Shown here: one piece after another, positions 13,527 through 20,488 of the stretch
Layout: each line of letters begins with the position of its first letter
Numbering within the stretch: the first letter of the stretch is position 1
Made by a program: the position numbers and the translations under genes
DNA from: Clostridia bacterium
GTDB lineage: Bacteria; Bacillota; Clostridia; Oscillospirales; Acutalibacteraceae
Assembly: GCA_017524165.1 (NCBI GenBank)
Contig: JAFWUH010000027.1
Span: 1-32,571 of the forward strand
Reading direction: 5' to 3'
DNA length: 32,571 nucleotides
The notes under the pieces: model-generated
What the model saw: only the letters and a program-made list of their open reading frames with translations
Told to the model about the DNA's origin: nothing
Database searches by the model: none

Positions 13527-13742
13527 ATGTCGGACAAGTTGATCGCAATCATGGCGGCAAAGAAAGACAGTCGCGAACAATTGGCGGAAGCACTCGGTTT
13601 ATCGGTAAATCGGCTGTCGGAAAAGATCTATTCCAGACGGAACGCAAGTTTTACACAACCTGAAATAGCGACCATGAAAAAAAGATACGCTTTGAGCGAA
13701 ACAGAGGTGATAGATGTTTTTTTTACAACAAATGTATCTTAA
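13527..13742 (+). CDS. Cro-like helix-turn-helix regulator
   Basis: A 71-residue protein, first gene of the rightward early transcript. QLAEALGLSVNRLSEKIYSR forms a helix-turn-helix; the overall pattern (MSDKLIAIMAAKKDSREQLA, later FTQPEIATMKKRYALSETEV) matches small Gram-positive phage Cro/DUF739-type proteins. ATG 13527 is chosen because AGAGGTGA sits nine bases before it. It faces the repressor across operators O1-O3 and its stop codon lies inside operator O4. By position it should compete with the repressor at these sites. Confidence 0.8.
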   Translation: MSDKLIAIMAAKKDSREQLAEALGLSVNRLSEKIYSRRNASFTQPEIATMKKRYALSETEVIDVFFTTNVS

Positions 13743-13750
13743 AAAGATAC
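13734..13750. promoter_or_regulatory. Operator O4 (perfect palindrome overlapping a stop codon)
   Basis: GTATCT-TAAAA-AGATAC repeats the O3 palindrome 243 bases downstream; its TAA is the stop codon of the Cro-like gene. A separate AGATAC half-site lies at 13683-13688. A distal operator suggests looping or a roadblock to elongation. Confidence 0.65.
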
Positions 13751-13788
13751 TATTTTTCGACAAAATTTTACATAGCAAGGAGAGCAAC

Positions 13789-14049
13789 ATGAAAACACTA
13801 TTGGTACACGCACAGCAATTTACCGGAAAATCGGTTTGGATCGCAGGCATATTTCTCCTCCTGTTCGGGACGGCGTTTCTTTTTTGTTGGACACAGGCAC
13901 GCCAACAGGCGCTTCTTCAACAACTGAAAAGAAACAACAGCCGCTTAAAGGATCAATTAAAAGCGATGCAGGTCAATTTACTGCGCCAGCGGCAAAAAAA
14001 TGATTTTTTAAAGCAATGTCTTGCCGAGAAAAAGGAGAATCGTAAATGA
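13789..14049 (+). CDS. Small membrane protein with coiled coil
   Basis: An 86-residue protein with one transmembrane helix (VWIAGIFLLLFGTAFLFCW, about 17-35) followed by a basic Gln/Lys-rich coiled coil. Start ATG 13789 has AAGGAG eight bases upstream; the longer frame from 13714 has no such site. It overlaps the ATPase gene by four bases (ATGA). Function unknown. The tight coupling suggests the two products act together, perhaps at the membrane. Confidence 0.7.
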   Translation: MKTLLVHAQQFTGKSVWIAGIFLLLFGTAFLFCWTQARQQALLQQLKRNNSRLKDQLKAMQVNLLRQRQKNDFLKQCLAEKKENRK

Positions 14050-15476
14050 AAACAAGTAAGATTATCATTCGTTCACTGTATGGTATCACCGAGCAGGAGT
14101 TGACCGGAGCTTCGGTGGAGCTGACCGGTAAAAAAGGCAGCGGCAAGACGAGCGTATTAGATGCGATTCGTTTTGCGTTGACCAACACCAGCCGCCGCGA
14201 TTTTATTATCAAGAACGGTGAAAACGAGGGAGAAATCATTGTAGAAACCGATTCCGGCTTGCGCATTGACCGCAAATGCAGAGCGGGAAAGCCGAATAAG
14301 ATCGTGCTGAAAGACAACGGGTTAACGGTACCGCGGCCGGAATCCTTTTTACGGACGGTATTCACGCCGCTTCAATTAGATCCCGTGCGGTTTATTTCAA
14401 TGTCACCTGCCGAGCAAAACCGCGCTATTTTGGATTTGATTCAATATGACTGGGATTTGGAAACGATTCGTTCATGGTTTGGTGAAATTCCGCAAGGGGT
14501 CAACTATGAGCAAAACATTTTGGCGGTTTTAAATGAAATTCAGTCGGAGGAGGGGGTCTATTTTTTGACAAGGCAGGATTTAAACCGTCAGATTCGGGTG
14601 AAATCAGCTTTTGCCGAGGAAATTGCGCGCGATTTGCCGCCCGATTACGATGCCGAACGGTGGGAGAACTATGATACCGCCGCGCATTATGAAGAACTAC
14701 TATGCCGAAAGCAGTATAATGAAAAAATTGCCGACGCAAAAGAGCGCGAAGAAAGAGCCAGGGGGAAATTGCGGCTGCTAGAGACCCAGCGCGACTTGAA
14801 AATCGAGAGTGCCGAAAAAGAGATTGCCGCCGAACGCGAAACGCTGAAAAACACCATCACTCGCTTTCAGGCGGAAATTGCCGCCGCCGAAGAAAAAATT
14901 CGAGGGTTGGCGGTGATGCTGTCAGACCGGGTAGCGCTAATCCGTTCCGAATATGAAACCGAAAAACTGAAGACCGAGCAGGCAATGGGGGTGGCGGCTC
15001 GCGACGGCGAACGGCAACCGATGGCGACCGAGGCATTGACCCGGGAAATTGACGAGGCGGAACGGATGAAAAAGCATCTGAACGAGTATCGAAGAATGAT
15101 TGCCATGCGGCAGGAATTGCGTCATCTTCAGGCGCGGTCGGACAAGCTGACCGAAAAGATTGAACTGGCACGGCGCCTACCCGCTGAAATATTGAAAACC
15201 GCAAAAATTCCCATTGAGGGATTGACGGTGGAAAACGGGATACCGTTGATCCACGGGTTGCCGATATCCAATCGTTCGGACGGAGAGCTATTGGAGTTGT
15301 GCGTGGAAATCGCGTTACATAATCCGGCGGGATTGAAGATGATTTTGATTGACGGCACCGAAAAACTGGATGACGAGAGCCGGCAAAAGTTATATCAAAA
15401 ATGCAGAGAGAAAGGATTGCAGTTTATCGCCACCAGAACCACCAATGACGGGGAACTGGTCGTAACTGAATTGTAA
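14046..15476 (+). CDS. Rad50/SbcC/SMC-like ATPase of the prophage
   Basis: A 476-residue ATPase with split ABC-type head domains around a coiled coil. Walker A is ELTGKKGSGKTSVLDAIRFA (Walker core 28-36). The middle (about 200-380) is Lys/Glu/Arg-rich coiled coil. The C-terminal part has the signature-like LPISNRSDGELLELCVEIAL and Walker B LKMILIDGTEKLDDES. Phage versions usually sit with recombination or nuclease genes (RecT, Mre11-like), but none is next to it here. It is the largest early gene of the element. Possible roles are genome repair or recombination, DNA end processing with a host nuclease, or defence. Its stop is 17 bases before the next start. Confidence 0.82.
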   Translation: MKTSKIIIRSLYGITEQELTGASVELTGKKGSGKTSVLDAIRFALTNTSRRDFIIKNGENEGEIIVETDSGLRIDRKCRAGKPNKIVLKDNGLTVPRPESFLRTVFTPLQLDPVRFISMSPAEQNRAILDLIQYDWDLETIRSWFGEIPQGVNYEQNILAVLNEIQSEEGVYFLTRQDLNRQIRVKSAFAEEIARDLPPDYDAERWENYDTAAHYEELLCRKQYNEKIADAKEREERARGKLRLLETQRDLKIESAEKEIAAERETLKNTITRFQAEIAAAEEKIRGLAVMLSDRVALIRSEYETEKLKTEQAMGVAARDGERQPMATEALTREIDEAERMKKHLNEYRRMIAMRQELRHLQARSDKLTEKIELARRLPAEILKTAKIPIEGLTVENGIPLIHGLPISNRSDGELLELCVEIALHNPAGLKMILIDGTEKLDDESRQKLYQKCREKGLQFIATRTTNDGELVVTEL

Positions 15477-15493
15477 AAGGAGATTATATAGAG

Positions 15494-15934
15494 ATGAATT
15501 GGAAAAAAGAAGCAATTTCGGATTTACAGAACTATCGCGAAAACAAGGAATCGTTGACGAATCTTCGGGAGAGGATCCAGGCGTTAAAAGAAAAGGCGGA
15601 TGGATTGAAAGCCATTGCCGCTGATCGGGTGCCGGTCAAGGGCGGCGCGTCGAAAATGGAAGATCGGTTGATCGACAATATCGCCGAGCGCGAACGCTTA
15701 AAGCACACCTATCTTGCGACCAAGAGACTGGTTGGCCTGGTCGAGCGGGGCTTGACTGTATTGAACGAGGAAGAAAAAACCGTTCTTTCCACCCTGTATA
15801 TCGAACCGAGAAGCAAGGGCGCGGTCGAGACGCTTTGCGGTATCATCGGGTGCGAAAAGGCGACCGTTTACCGGATTCGTGACAACGCGCTATACCACTT
15901 TACCAAGAGTTTATACGGCATGTTGGACTATTAA
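15494..15934 (+). CDS. ArpU/RinA-like late transcription regulator
   Basis: A 146-residue protein: an N-terminal charged coiled coil (about 1-90) and a C-terminal sigma-70 region-4-like helix-turn-helix (ILNEEEK-type start at LTVLNEEEKTVLSTLYIEP, recognition region CGIIGCEKATVYRIRDNAL). This layout matches DUF1492/ArpU-type regulators that switch on late genes in Gram-positive phages. It lies immediately before the late promoter and terminase genes, the usual place. Start ATG 15494 with AAAGGAG 12 bases upstream. Confidence 0.8.
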   Translation: MNWKKEAISDLQNYRENKESLTNLRERIQALKEKADGLKAIAADRVPVKGGASKMEDRLIDNIAERERLKHTYLATKRLVGLVERGLTVLNEEEKTVLSTLYIEPRSKGAVETLCGIIGCEKATVYRIRDNALYHFTKSLYGMLDY

Positions 15935-15974
15935 AAGGATGAGAAAATGATGAGACGATTTTTCCAAAACAGTG

Positions 15975-15983
15975 TGCTATAAT
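15975..15983 (+). promoter_or_regulatory. Late promoter with extended -10
   Basis: TGC-TATAAT at 15975-15983 is an extended -10. The -35 position (15955-15960, ACGATT) is far from consensus, as expected for a promoter needing an activator such as the ArpU-like protein encoded just upstream. Confidence 0.6.
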
Positions 15984-16004
15984 CATATCATCGAAAGGTG
16001 CAAG

Positions 16005-16040
16005 GAGATCCGGCAGGCGTCGGATCTTCTTCCTTTTTTT
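16005..16040 (+). terminator. Attenuator in the late leader
   Basis: AGATCCG 16006-16012 pairs with CGGATCT 16021-16027 (extended by one G/T pair), followed by TCTTCC and a run of seven T to 16040. It lies about 20 bases after the predicted late start and before the small terminase gene, so late transcription must read through it. Confidence 0.6.
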
Positions 16041-16106
16041 CGGCGGACGGCATAGGAGAAGCTGTCGGGTGGGACGGGGGTATATCTTTTAAAAAGGAGG
16101 AGAAGC

Positions 16107-16589
16107 ATGGCAAAGGGGAAATACGAAGCGTGGTTGGATGCCGATAAGTTGTCGCTTTTGGCGGCGTGGACAAGAGACGGACTTAAGGAAGAACAGATTG
16201 CTCATAATATCGGGATTCGCCGCGAAACGCTTTCGGCGTGGAAAAAAAGATTTCCGGAAATTGCGGCGGCACTCAAAAGAGATCGGGAAACGGTAGATGT
16301 TGCCGTGGAGGACGCGCTGTGTAAAAAAGCGTTGGGGTATACGGTCGCACTCCGCAAAACCTTCAAATGCCGGGAAGTACAGTATGACGAAAGCGGGCAC
16401 AAGGTCGCGGAGGCGGATGTGCTGCGTGAAGGGGTGGACGAGGTTTATGTGCCGGCTGATACCAAGGCGCAAAGCTTTTGGCTGAAAAACCGCCGTCCCG
16501 ACCGCTGGCGCGATAAAACGGAACATCAAATCGACACCGTTGCACAAATTGAATTTGTGGATGATTTAGACGGTGAGGAGGATGGATAA
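16107..16589 (+). CDS. Terminase small subunit
   Basis: A 160-residue protein with an N-terminal helix-turn-helix (KEEQIAHNIGIRRETLSAWKK) and a C-terminal ADTKAQSFWLKNRRPDRWRD segment, the common pattern of Gram-positive phage small terminases. It recognises phage DNA ends and recruits the large subunit for packaging. GGAGGAG lies five bases before the ATG. It overlaps the large subunit gene. Confidence 0.9.
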   Translation: MAKGKYEAWLDADKLSLLAAWTRDGLKEEQIAHNIGIRRETLSAWKKRFPEIAAALKRDRETVDVAVEDALCKKALGYTVALRKTFKCREVQYDESGHKVAEADVLREGVDEVYVPADTKAQSFWLKNRRPDRWRDKTEHQIDTVAQIEFVDDLDGEEDG

Positions 16590-17904
16590 AAAGCGCATCT
16601 CTTTAAAAGGAACGGTGGGGAAAGGGTACGGTCGATATTGGCATGATCATCACCGCTATCGCGTGTTAAAAGGGGGAAAAGGTTCCAAAAAGAGCACGAC
16701 CACCGCGTTGAATTTTATTGTGCGGTTAATGCAGTATCCCGACAGTAATCTTTTGGTTGTCCGGCGGGTAATGAAGACCCATCGCGATTCGACCTTTGCG
16801 CAATTGCGCTGGGCACAGCAAAAACTCGGCGTCGCGCATTTATGGGCAAATAATGTCAGTCCGATGGAAATGACCTACAAACCAACCGGTCAAAAGATTC
16901 TGTTTCGGGGATTCGACGATGTGTTAAAGTTGGCGTCTACCACCGTATCCAAAGGATATCTTTGTTGGGTTTGGGTGGAGGAAGCGTTTGAAATTGCCTC
17001 GGCGGATGATTTTGACAAGCTGGATCTATCGGTGCCGCGCGGCGATGTCCCGCCACCGCTTTTTAAACAGGTAACCCTGACCTTTAACCCCTGGAGTGCC
17101 GAACATTGGCTCAAAAAGCGCTTTTTCGATACCAAGAACGAAGCCGTTTCGACCTATTCGACCAATTATCTGCTCAACGAGTGGTTGGACGAGACCGACC
17201 GTGCGGTGTTTGAACGGATGAAAATCGAAAATCCGCAAAAATATCAGGTGGCGGGACTGGGAAATTGGGGTATTGCCGAGGGGTTGGTCTTTGACCGTTG
17301 GGAGGTCGGCAAACCCGACCTTTCGGAAGACTGGAAATGGAAAAACTTTTTCGGATTGGATTACGGTTATACCAATGACCCCGCCGCATTTATCGCCTTT
17401 AAGGCAAATCCCGCGGATAAAATTATATATATATTTGACGAGTTTTATCAAACGGGAATGCTCAACTGCGATATTGCTGAAAAAATCAAGGAAAAGGGAT
17501 ATGCCAAGGAACGAATCCGCGCCGACTGCGCCGAACCGAAATCCAATGATGATTTACGACGGCTCGGCATTGGGCGAATTTATCCGTCCGAAAAGGGAAG
17601 AGACAGTATTTTGCACGGGATCGACCGGATTCGGGAATACCGTATTTTTGTTGATCCGATCTGTAAAAATACCGTGTCGGAGCTTTCGGGGTATGTCTAT
17701 GACGAACGGCATACGGTCAACGGACACCGTGTGCCGATTGATTCCAACAATCATTTAATGGATGCGTTACGGTACGGGATGCAGGATGTCCGCTTTTTCC
17801 GTCCTGAAAACCCCAACATCCCCAAAACGCGTCCGCGTACGGAAGAAACGAACCGGGAGACGCTCGGTCTGTCGGTTCGGGAGATTAAAGGAGGATGGGT
17901 GTAA
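16582..17904 (+). CDS. Terminase large subunit (PBSX-type)
   Basis: About 440 residues; the packaging motor and nuclease. The ATPase loop is KGGKGSKKSTTT, a GS-KKS variant common in this branch and lacking the last Gly of a canonical Walker A. Walker B is WVWVEEA. The RNase-H-like nuclease shows GLDYGYTNDPAAF, RADCAEPKS and NHLMDALRYGM with the acidic residues in place. Start choice is uncertain: ATG 16582 follows GAGGAGG with no spacing, and GTG 16573 three codons upstream also works through coupling with the small subunit, whose stop is at 16587-16589. Confidence 0.92.
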   Translation: MDKKRISLKGTVGKGYGRYWHDHHRYRVLKGGKGSKKSTTTALNFIVRLMQYPDSNLLVVRRVMKTHRDSTFAQLRWAQQKLGVAHLWANNVSPMEMTYKPTGQKILFRGFDDVLKLASTTVSKGYLCWVWVEEAFEIASADDFDKLDLSVPRGDVPPPLFKQVTLTFNPWSAEHWLKKRFFDTKNEAVSTYSTNYLLNEWLDETDRAVFERMKIENPQKYQVAGLGNWGIAEGLVFDRWEVGKPDLSEDWKWKNFFGLDYGYTNDPAAFIAFKANPADKIIYIFDEFYQTGMLNCDIAEKIKEKGYAKERIRADCAEPKSNDDLRRLGIGRIYPSEKGRDSILHGIDRIREYRIFVDPICKNTVSELSGYVYDERHTVNGHRVPIDSNNHLMDALRYGMQDVRFFRPENPNIPKTRPRTEETNRETLGLSVREIKGGWV

Positions 17905-18155
17905 TGACCTATTTACTGTTCGGCGCGTGTTTTTTGCTTTTGGTGATTGTCTTTGCGGCTGTCGGCTTCATTGCCGGCTTTTTTTTCGGCAACGGGAAGA
18001 AATATGCCGTCGGGACAACGCCGACCGGACCGCATGCCGTTACCCGGCAGAAAACCAATATTTTTGGGTTGAAAGACTGGGAATATCGAAATTTTATGCG
18101 ATATGACGGTACAGAAAACCAAGAATTTGACGCCGAAAACGGAGACAAAGAATAA
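17904..18155 (+). CDS. Small phage membrane protein
   Basis: An 83-residue protein with one N-terminal transmembrane helix (YLLFGACFLLLVIVFAAVG) and a hydrophilic acidic tail (WEYRNFMRYDGTENQEFDAE). ATG 17904 overlaps the terminase stop by one base and has AGGAGG nine bases upstream; ATG 17895 directly abuts that site. Small membrane proteins at this position between terminase and scaffold are seen in some Gram-positive phages, but I cannot assign a role. Confidence 0.65.
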   Translation: MTYLLFGACFLLLVIVFAAVGFIAGFFFGNGKKYAVGTTPTGPHAVTRQKTNIFGLKDWEYRNFMRYDGTENQEFDAENGDKE

Positions 18156-18187
18156 TACATCCCGCACCAAGGGAAAGGAGATTTTTT

Positions 18188-19039
18188 ATGGAAGAAAACA
18201 GAACCGAAACCGAGAGCACCATCTCTTCGGCGGTTGAAAACGCACCACAGGAATCCGAGCCGACCGAGCACCGTGCCGCCGCACCACAGGAAACGGTGCC
18301 CCAAAGCCCGGAAACCGCACCGCATTCGGCAGAGCCGGATGAAAAGAAAGGAGAGGAGACATCTTCAGCAGAAACAAATCCGTCTTTTCTGACCGTGCAG
18401 TTTAACCACAAAGCACGGGATTTATCGAAAGAAGACGCGGTAAGGTATGCCCAAAAGGGGATGCTGTTTGACCGTGTTTCCGCCGAGCTTGCTAAAATCA
18501 ATCCGATTTTCAACAAGTTGGACTACCTTGCCGCACAGAAGGATACCTCGCCTGAGGCATTGGTGGATCAGTTGATCCGCGAGCAGGAAAGCGACTATAA
18601 AAAAGGATTGACCGAAAAGTTCGGCGAACAATTGGACGACGAAACGGCAGAACAGTTACTGCAGTTGTTTCGTCAGAAACAGAAAACAAAATATGAGAAA
18701 ATTCTTTCCGACCGGGAGAAGAGCACATCCGCAAAGCAAGAGGCACAGGAAAGTGATGAAAGCAGGATTGCACGGCAATTTACCCAACTGCAACGGGAGT
18801 TCCCCGAATATGAGACCTTTAAAGCTTTGCCGGAACCGGTCAAAAAAGACGCCTTTGAAGGCGCGGATCTATTGACCGCCATGCTTTTGTTTGAGCATCA
18901 GGCGGAAAGACAAAAGCGGCAGACTGCCGCCGCAAAACAATCGGCAGCCCATTCGTCCACCGGTTCCCAAACCGCCAAGGGAGAAAGTGAGTCTTCTGTG
19001 GAACGCTCATTTGCCAGCGGTTTGTGGCGCCGGGGATAA
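18188..19039 (+). CDS. Probable capsid scaffolding protein
   Basis: A 283-residue, very acidic protein rich in Glu, Gln, Ser and Ala: a disordered N-terminal 70 residues, then long helices (EDAVRYAQKGMLFDRVSAEL, LVDQLIREQESDYKKGL) and a Gln/Lys-rich tail. The composition and position directly before the major capsid gene are those of a scaffold, which guides shell assembly and then leaves. There is no separate protease gene, so the scaffold would have to exit intact or self-process. GGAGA lies eight bases before the ATG. Confidence 0.75.
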   Translation: MEENRTETESTISSAVENAPQESEPTEHRAAAPQETVPQSPETAPHSAEPDEKKGEETSSAETNPSFLTVQFNHKARDLSKEDAVRYAQKGMLFDRVSAELAKINPIFNKLDYLAAQKDTSPEALVDQLIREQESDYKKGLTEKFGEQLDDETAEQLLQLFRQKQKTKYEKILSDREKSTSAKQEAQESDESRIARQFTQLQREFPEYETFKALPEPVKKDAFEGADLLTAMLLFEHQAERQKRQTAAAKQSAAHSSTGSQTAKGESESSVERSFASGLWRRG

Positions 19040-19065
19040 AAAATTTATTTTTAAGGAGAAAAACA

Positions 19066-20259
19066 ATGCCTATTAATTCTTTGATTACTGCTTCCAAATA
19101 TACCGGTGAACTGGACAAACTGTTTGAACAAAAGGCCGTTACCGGCTTCTTCGCCGACAATAACATGCGGGCGAAATTCGTTGGTGCCAAGACGGTGTTG
19201 ATCCCCGATGTCGATTTTGTCGGTTTGGCGGATTATGACCGCGATACCGGTTTTTCCCGCGGCGCCATCACCGTTGCCAACACTTCCTTTACCATGCAGA
19301 AAGACCGCGCGCGTTCCTTGCAGATCGACCGCGAGGATCTGGACGAAACCGGCGTTGCCAATCTTGCCGGTCAGATTCTCGGCGAATATGTCCGCACCAA
19401 GGTGGTGCCGGAATGCGACGCCTATGTTCTTTCCAAAATGGCAGGTATTGCCAAGACTGCCGGTCAATACATTAACGGTAATCTGTCGACCCCTTATGCC
19501 AATTTCAAAACCCTGGTCTCGGCGGTACGCGACCGTGTCGGTTATGACGAAGAACTGGTTTGCTTTATGGATACGCATGCGTATGAAGCGTTGACCCAGT
19601 CCTCCGAGCTTGCCCGAATGATCACCGTTTCCGACTTTAAACAGGGTGAGCTTCATTTGCAGGTGAAATCCATTGACGGTGTGGCGTTATTGCCGGTCGT
19701 TTCTTCGAGAATGAAATCGGCTTACACCTTCAACAGCGGTTCTACTGCCACCACGGGCGGCTTTACACCGGCGGAAAACGCAGTCGGTATTTATATGATC
19801 GTCATGCCGAAATCTGCCGGTCATTTGGTCAAGAAGACCGAAACCATGCGCATTTTTACGCCGGAACAGAATTTGGATGCCGATGCCTACAAATTTGACT
19901 ACCGCGTTTATTACGATGTGTTTGTCAAAAAGCATGAGATTCCGAACATCCGTGCCGCTTTCGCACCGGCTGTGACCATTTCTTCCGATGTTTCATCTGC
20001 CGTTTCCAAAACCGCCGGTTCTATTTCCGGCAGTCTGTCGGTGACAGCCGCCGCCTCCGATTCCAGCACGCTGGAATATCAATGGTACAAGTGTACAGAC
20101 AGCAATGGCAACGGCGCAACCGCCATTGCAGGCGCTACCTCCTCCAGCATGACCATTGATACCTCGTTGACCGCCGGCACCTATTACTATTTTGTAAAAA
20201 TTACCGCCGGAAAATCAACCGTCAAAAATTCCGCTGTTTGTACGCTTACGGTTGCGTAA
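19066..20259 (+). CDS. Major capsid protein with C-terminal Ig-like domain
   Basis: A 397-residue protein. Residues 1-300 resemble HK97-fold shell proteins of Gram-positive phages (VLIPDVDFVGLADYDRDTGF, SLQIDREDLDET, and a late VYYDVFVKKHEIPNIRAAF). From about 303 a separate domain begins, VTISSDVSSAVSKTAGSISG..., with YQWYKCTDSNGNG and TYYYFVKITAGKS, an immunoglobulin-like sandwich that would stick out from the capsid surface. Start ATG 19066 has AAGGAG ten bases upstream; a longer frame from 19024 begins inside the scaffold gene. A hairpin follows the gene. Confidence 0.88.
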   Translation: MPINSLITASKYTGELDKLFEQKAVTGFFADNNMRAKFVGAKTVLIPDVDFVGLADYDRDTGFSRGAITVANTSFTMQKDRARSLQIDREDLDETGVANLAGQILGEYVRTKVVPECDAYVLSKMAGIAKTAGQYINGNLSTPYANFKTLVSAVRDRVGYDEELVCFMDTHAYEALTQSSELARMITVSDFKQGELHLQVKSIDGVALLPVVSSRMKSAYTFNSGSTATTGGFTPAENAVGIYMIVMPKSAGHLVKKTETMRIFTPEQNLDADAYKFDYRVYYDVFVKKHEIPNIRAAFAPAVTISSDVSSAVSKTAGSISGSLSVTAAASDSSTLEYQWYKCTDSNGNGATAIAGATSSSMTIDTSLTAGTYYYFVKITAGKSTVKNSAVCTLTVA

Positions 20260-20280
20260 AAATGATTTGAGTTAAAAAAG

Positions 20281-20306
20281 TCGGGGATGCTTTTTGGCGT
20301 CCCCGA
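20281..20306 (+). terminator. Hairpin after the capsid gene
   Basis: TCGGGGATGC 20281-20290 pairs with GGCGTCCCCGA (20297-20306), a ten-pair stem with one G/T pair. There is no T run after it, so it is more likely a partial terminator or a 3' stabiliser of the abundant capsid mRNA than a full stop. Confidence 0.5.
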
Positions 20307-20326
20307 TGATTCTACGGAGGTTTTGA

Positions 20327-20488
20327 ATGAAAAAAATAATGATCAGTCCTTACGGAAATGAAGTGAAAGAAGTCGATTCCGAACGGATGTATGAGCGACT
20401 GCGCGCGCTTGGGTTTCAGGAAAAAACCGAAGAAACGATCAAACAGCTTCCCAAAAAGAAAGGCGGTCGAAAAAGTGGAAAAAATTAA
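20327..20488 (+). CDS. Small basic phage protein (53 aa)
   Basis: Begins MKKIMISPYGNEVKEVDSER with GGAGG nine bases before the ATG; ends in a Lys/Gly/Arg-rich tail (KKKGGRKSGKN). Overlaps the portal start by 14 bases. No signal peptide or known domain. Probably a small virion or assembly protein; function not recognised. Confidence 0.6.
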   Translation: MKKIMISPYGNEVKEVDSERMYERLRALGFQEKTEETIKQLPKKKGGRKSGKN

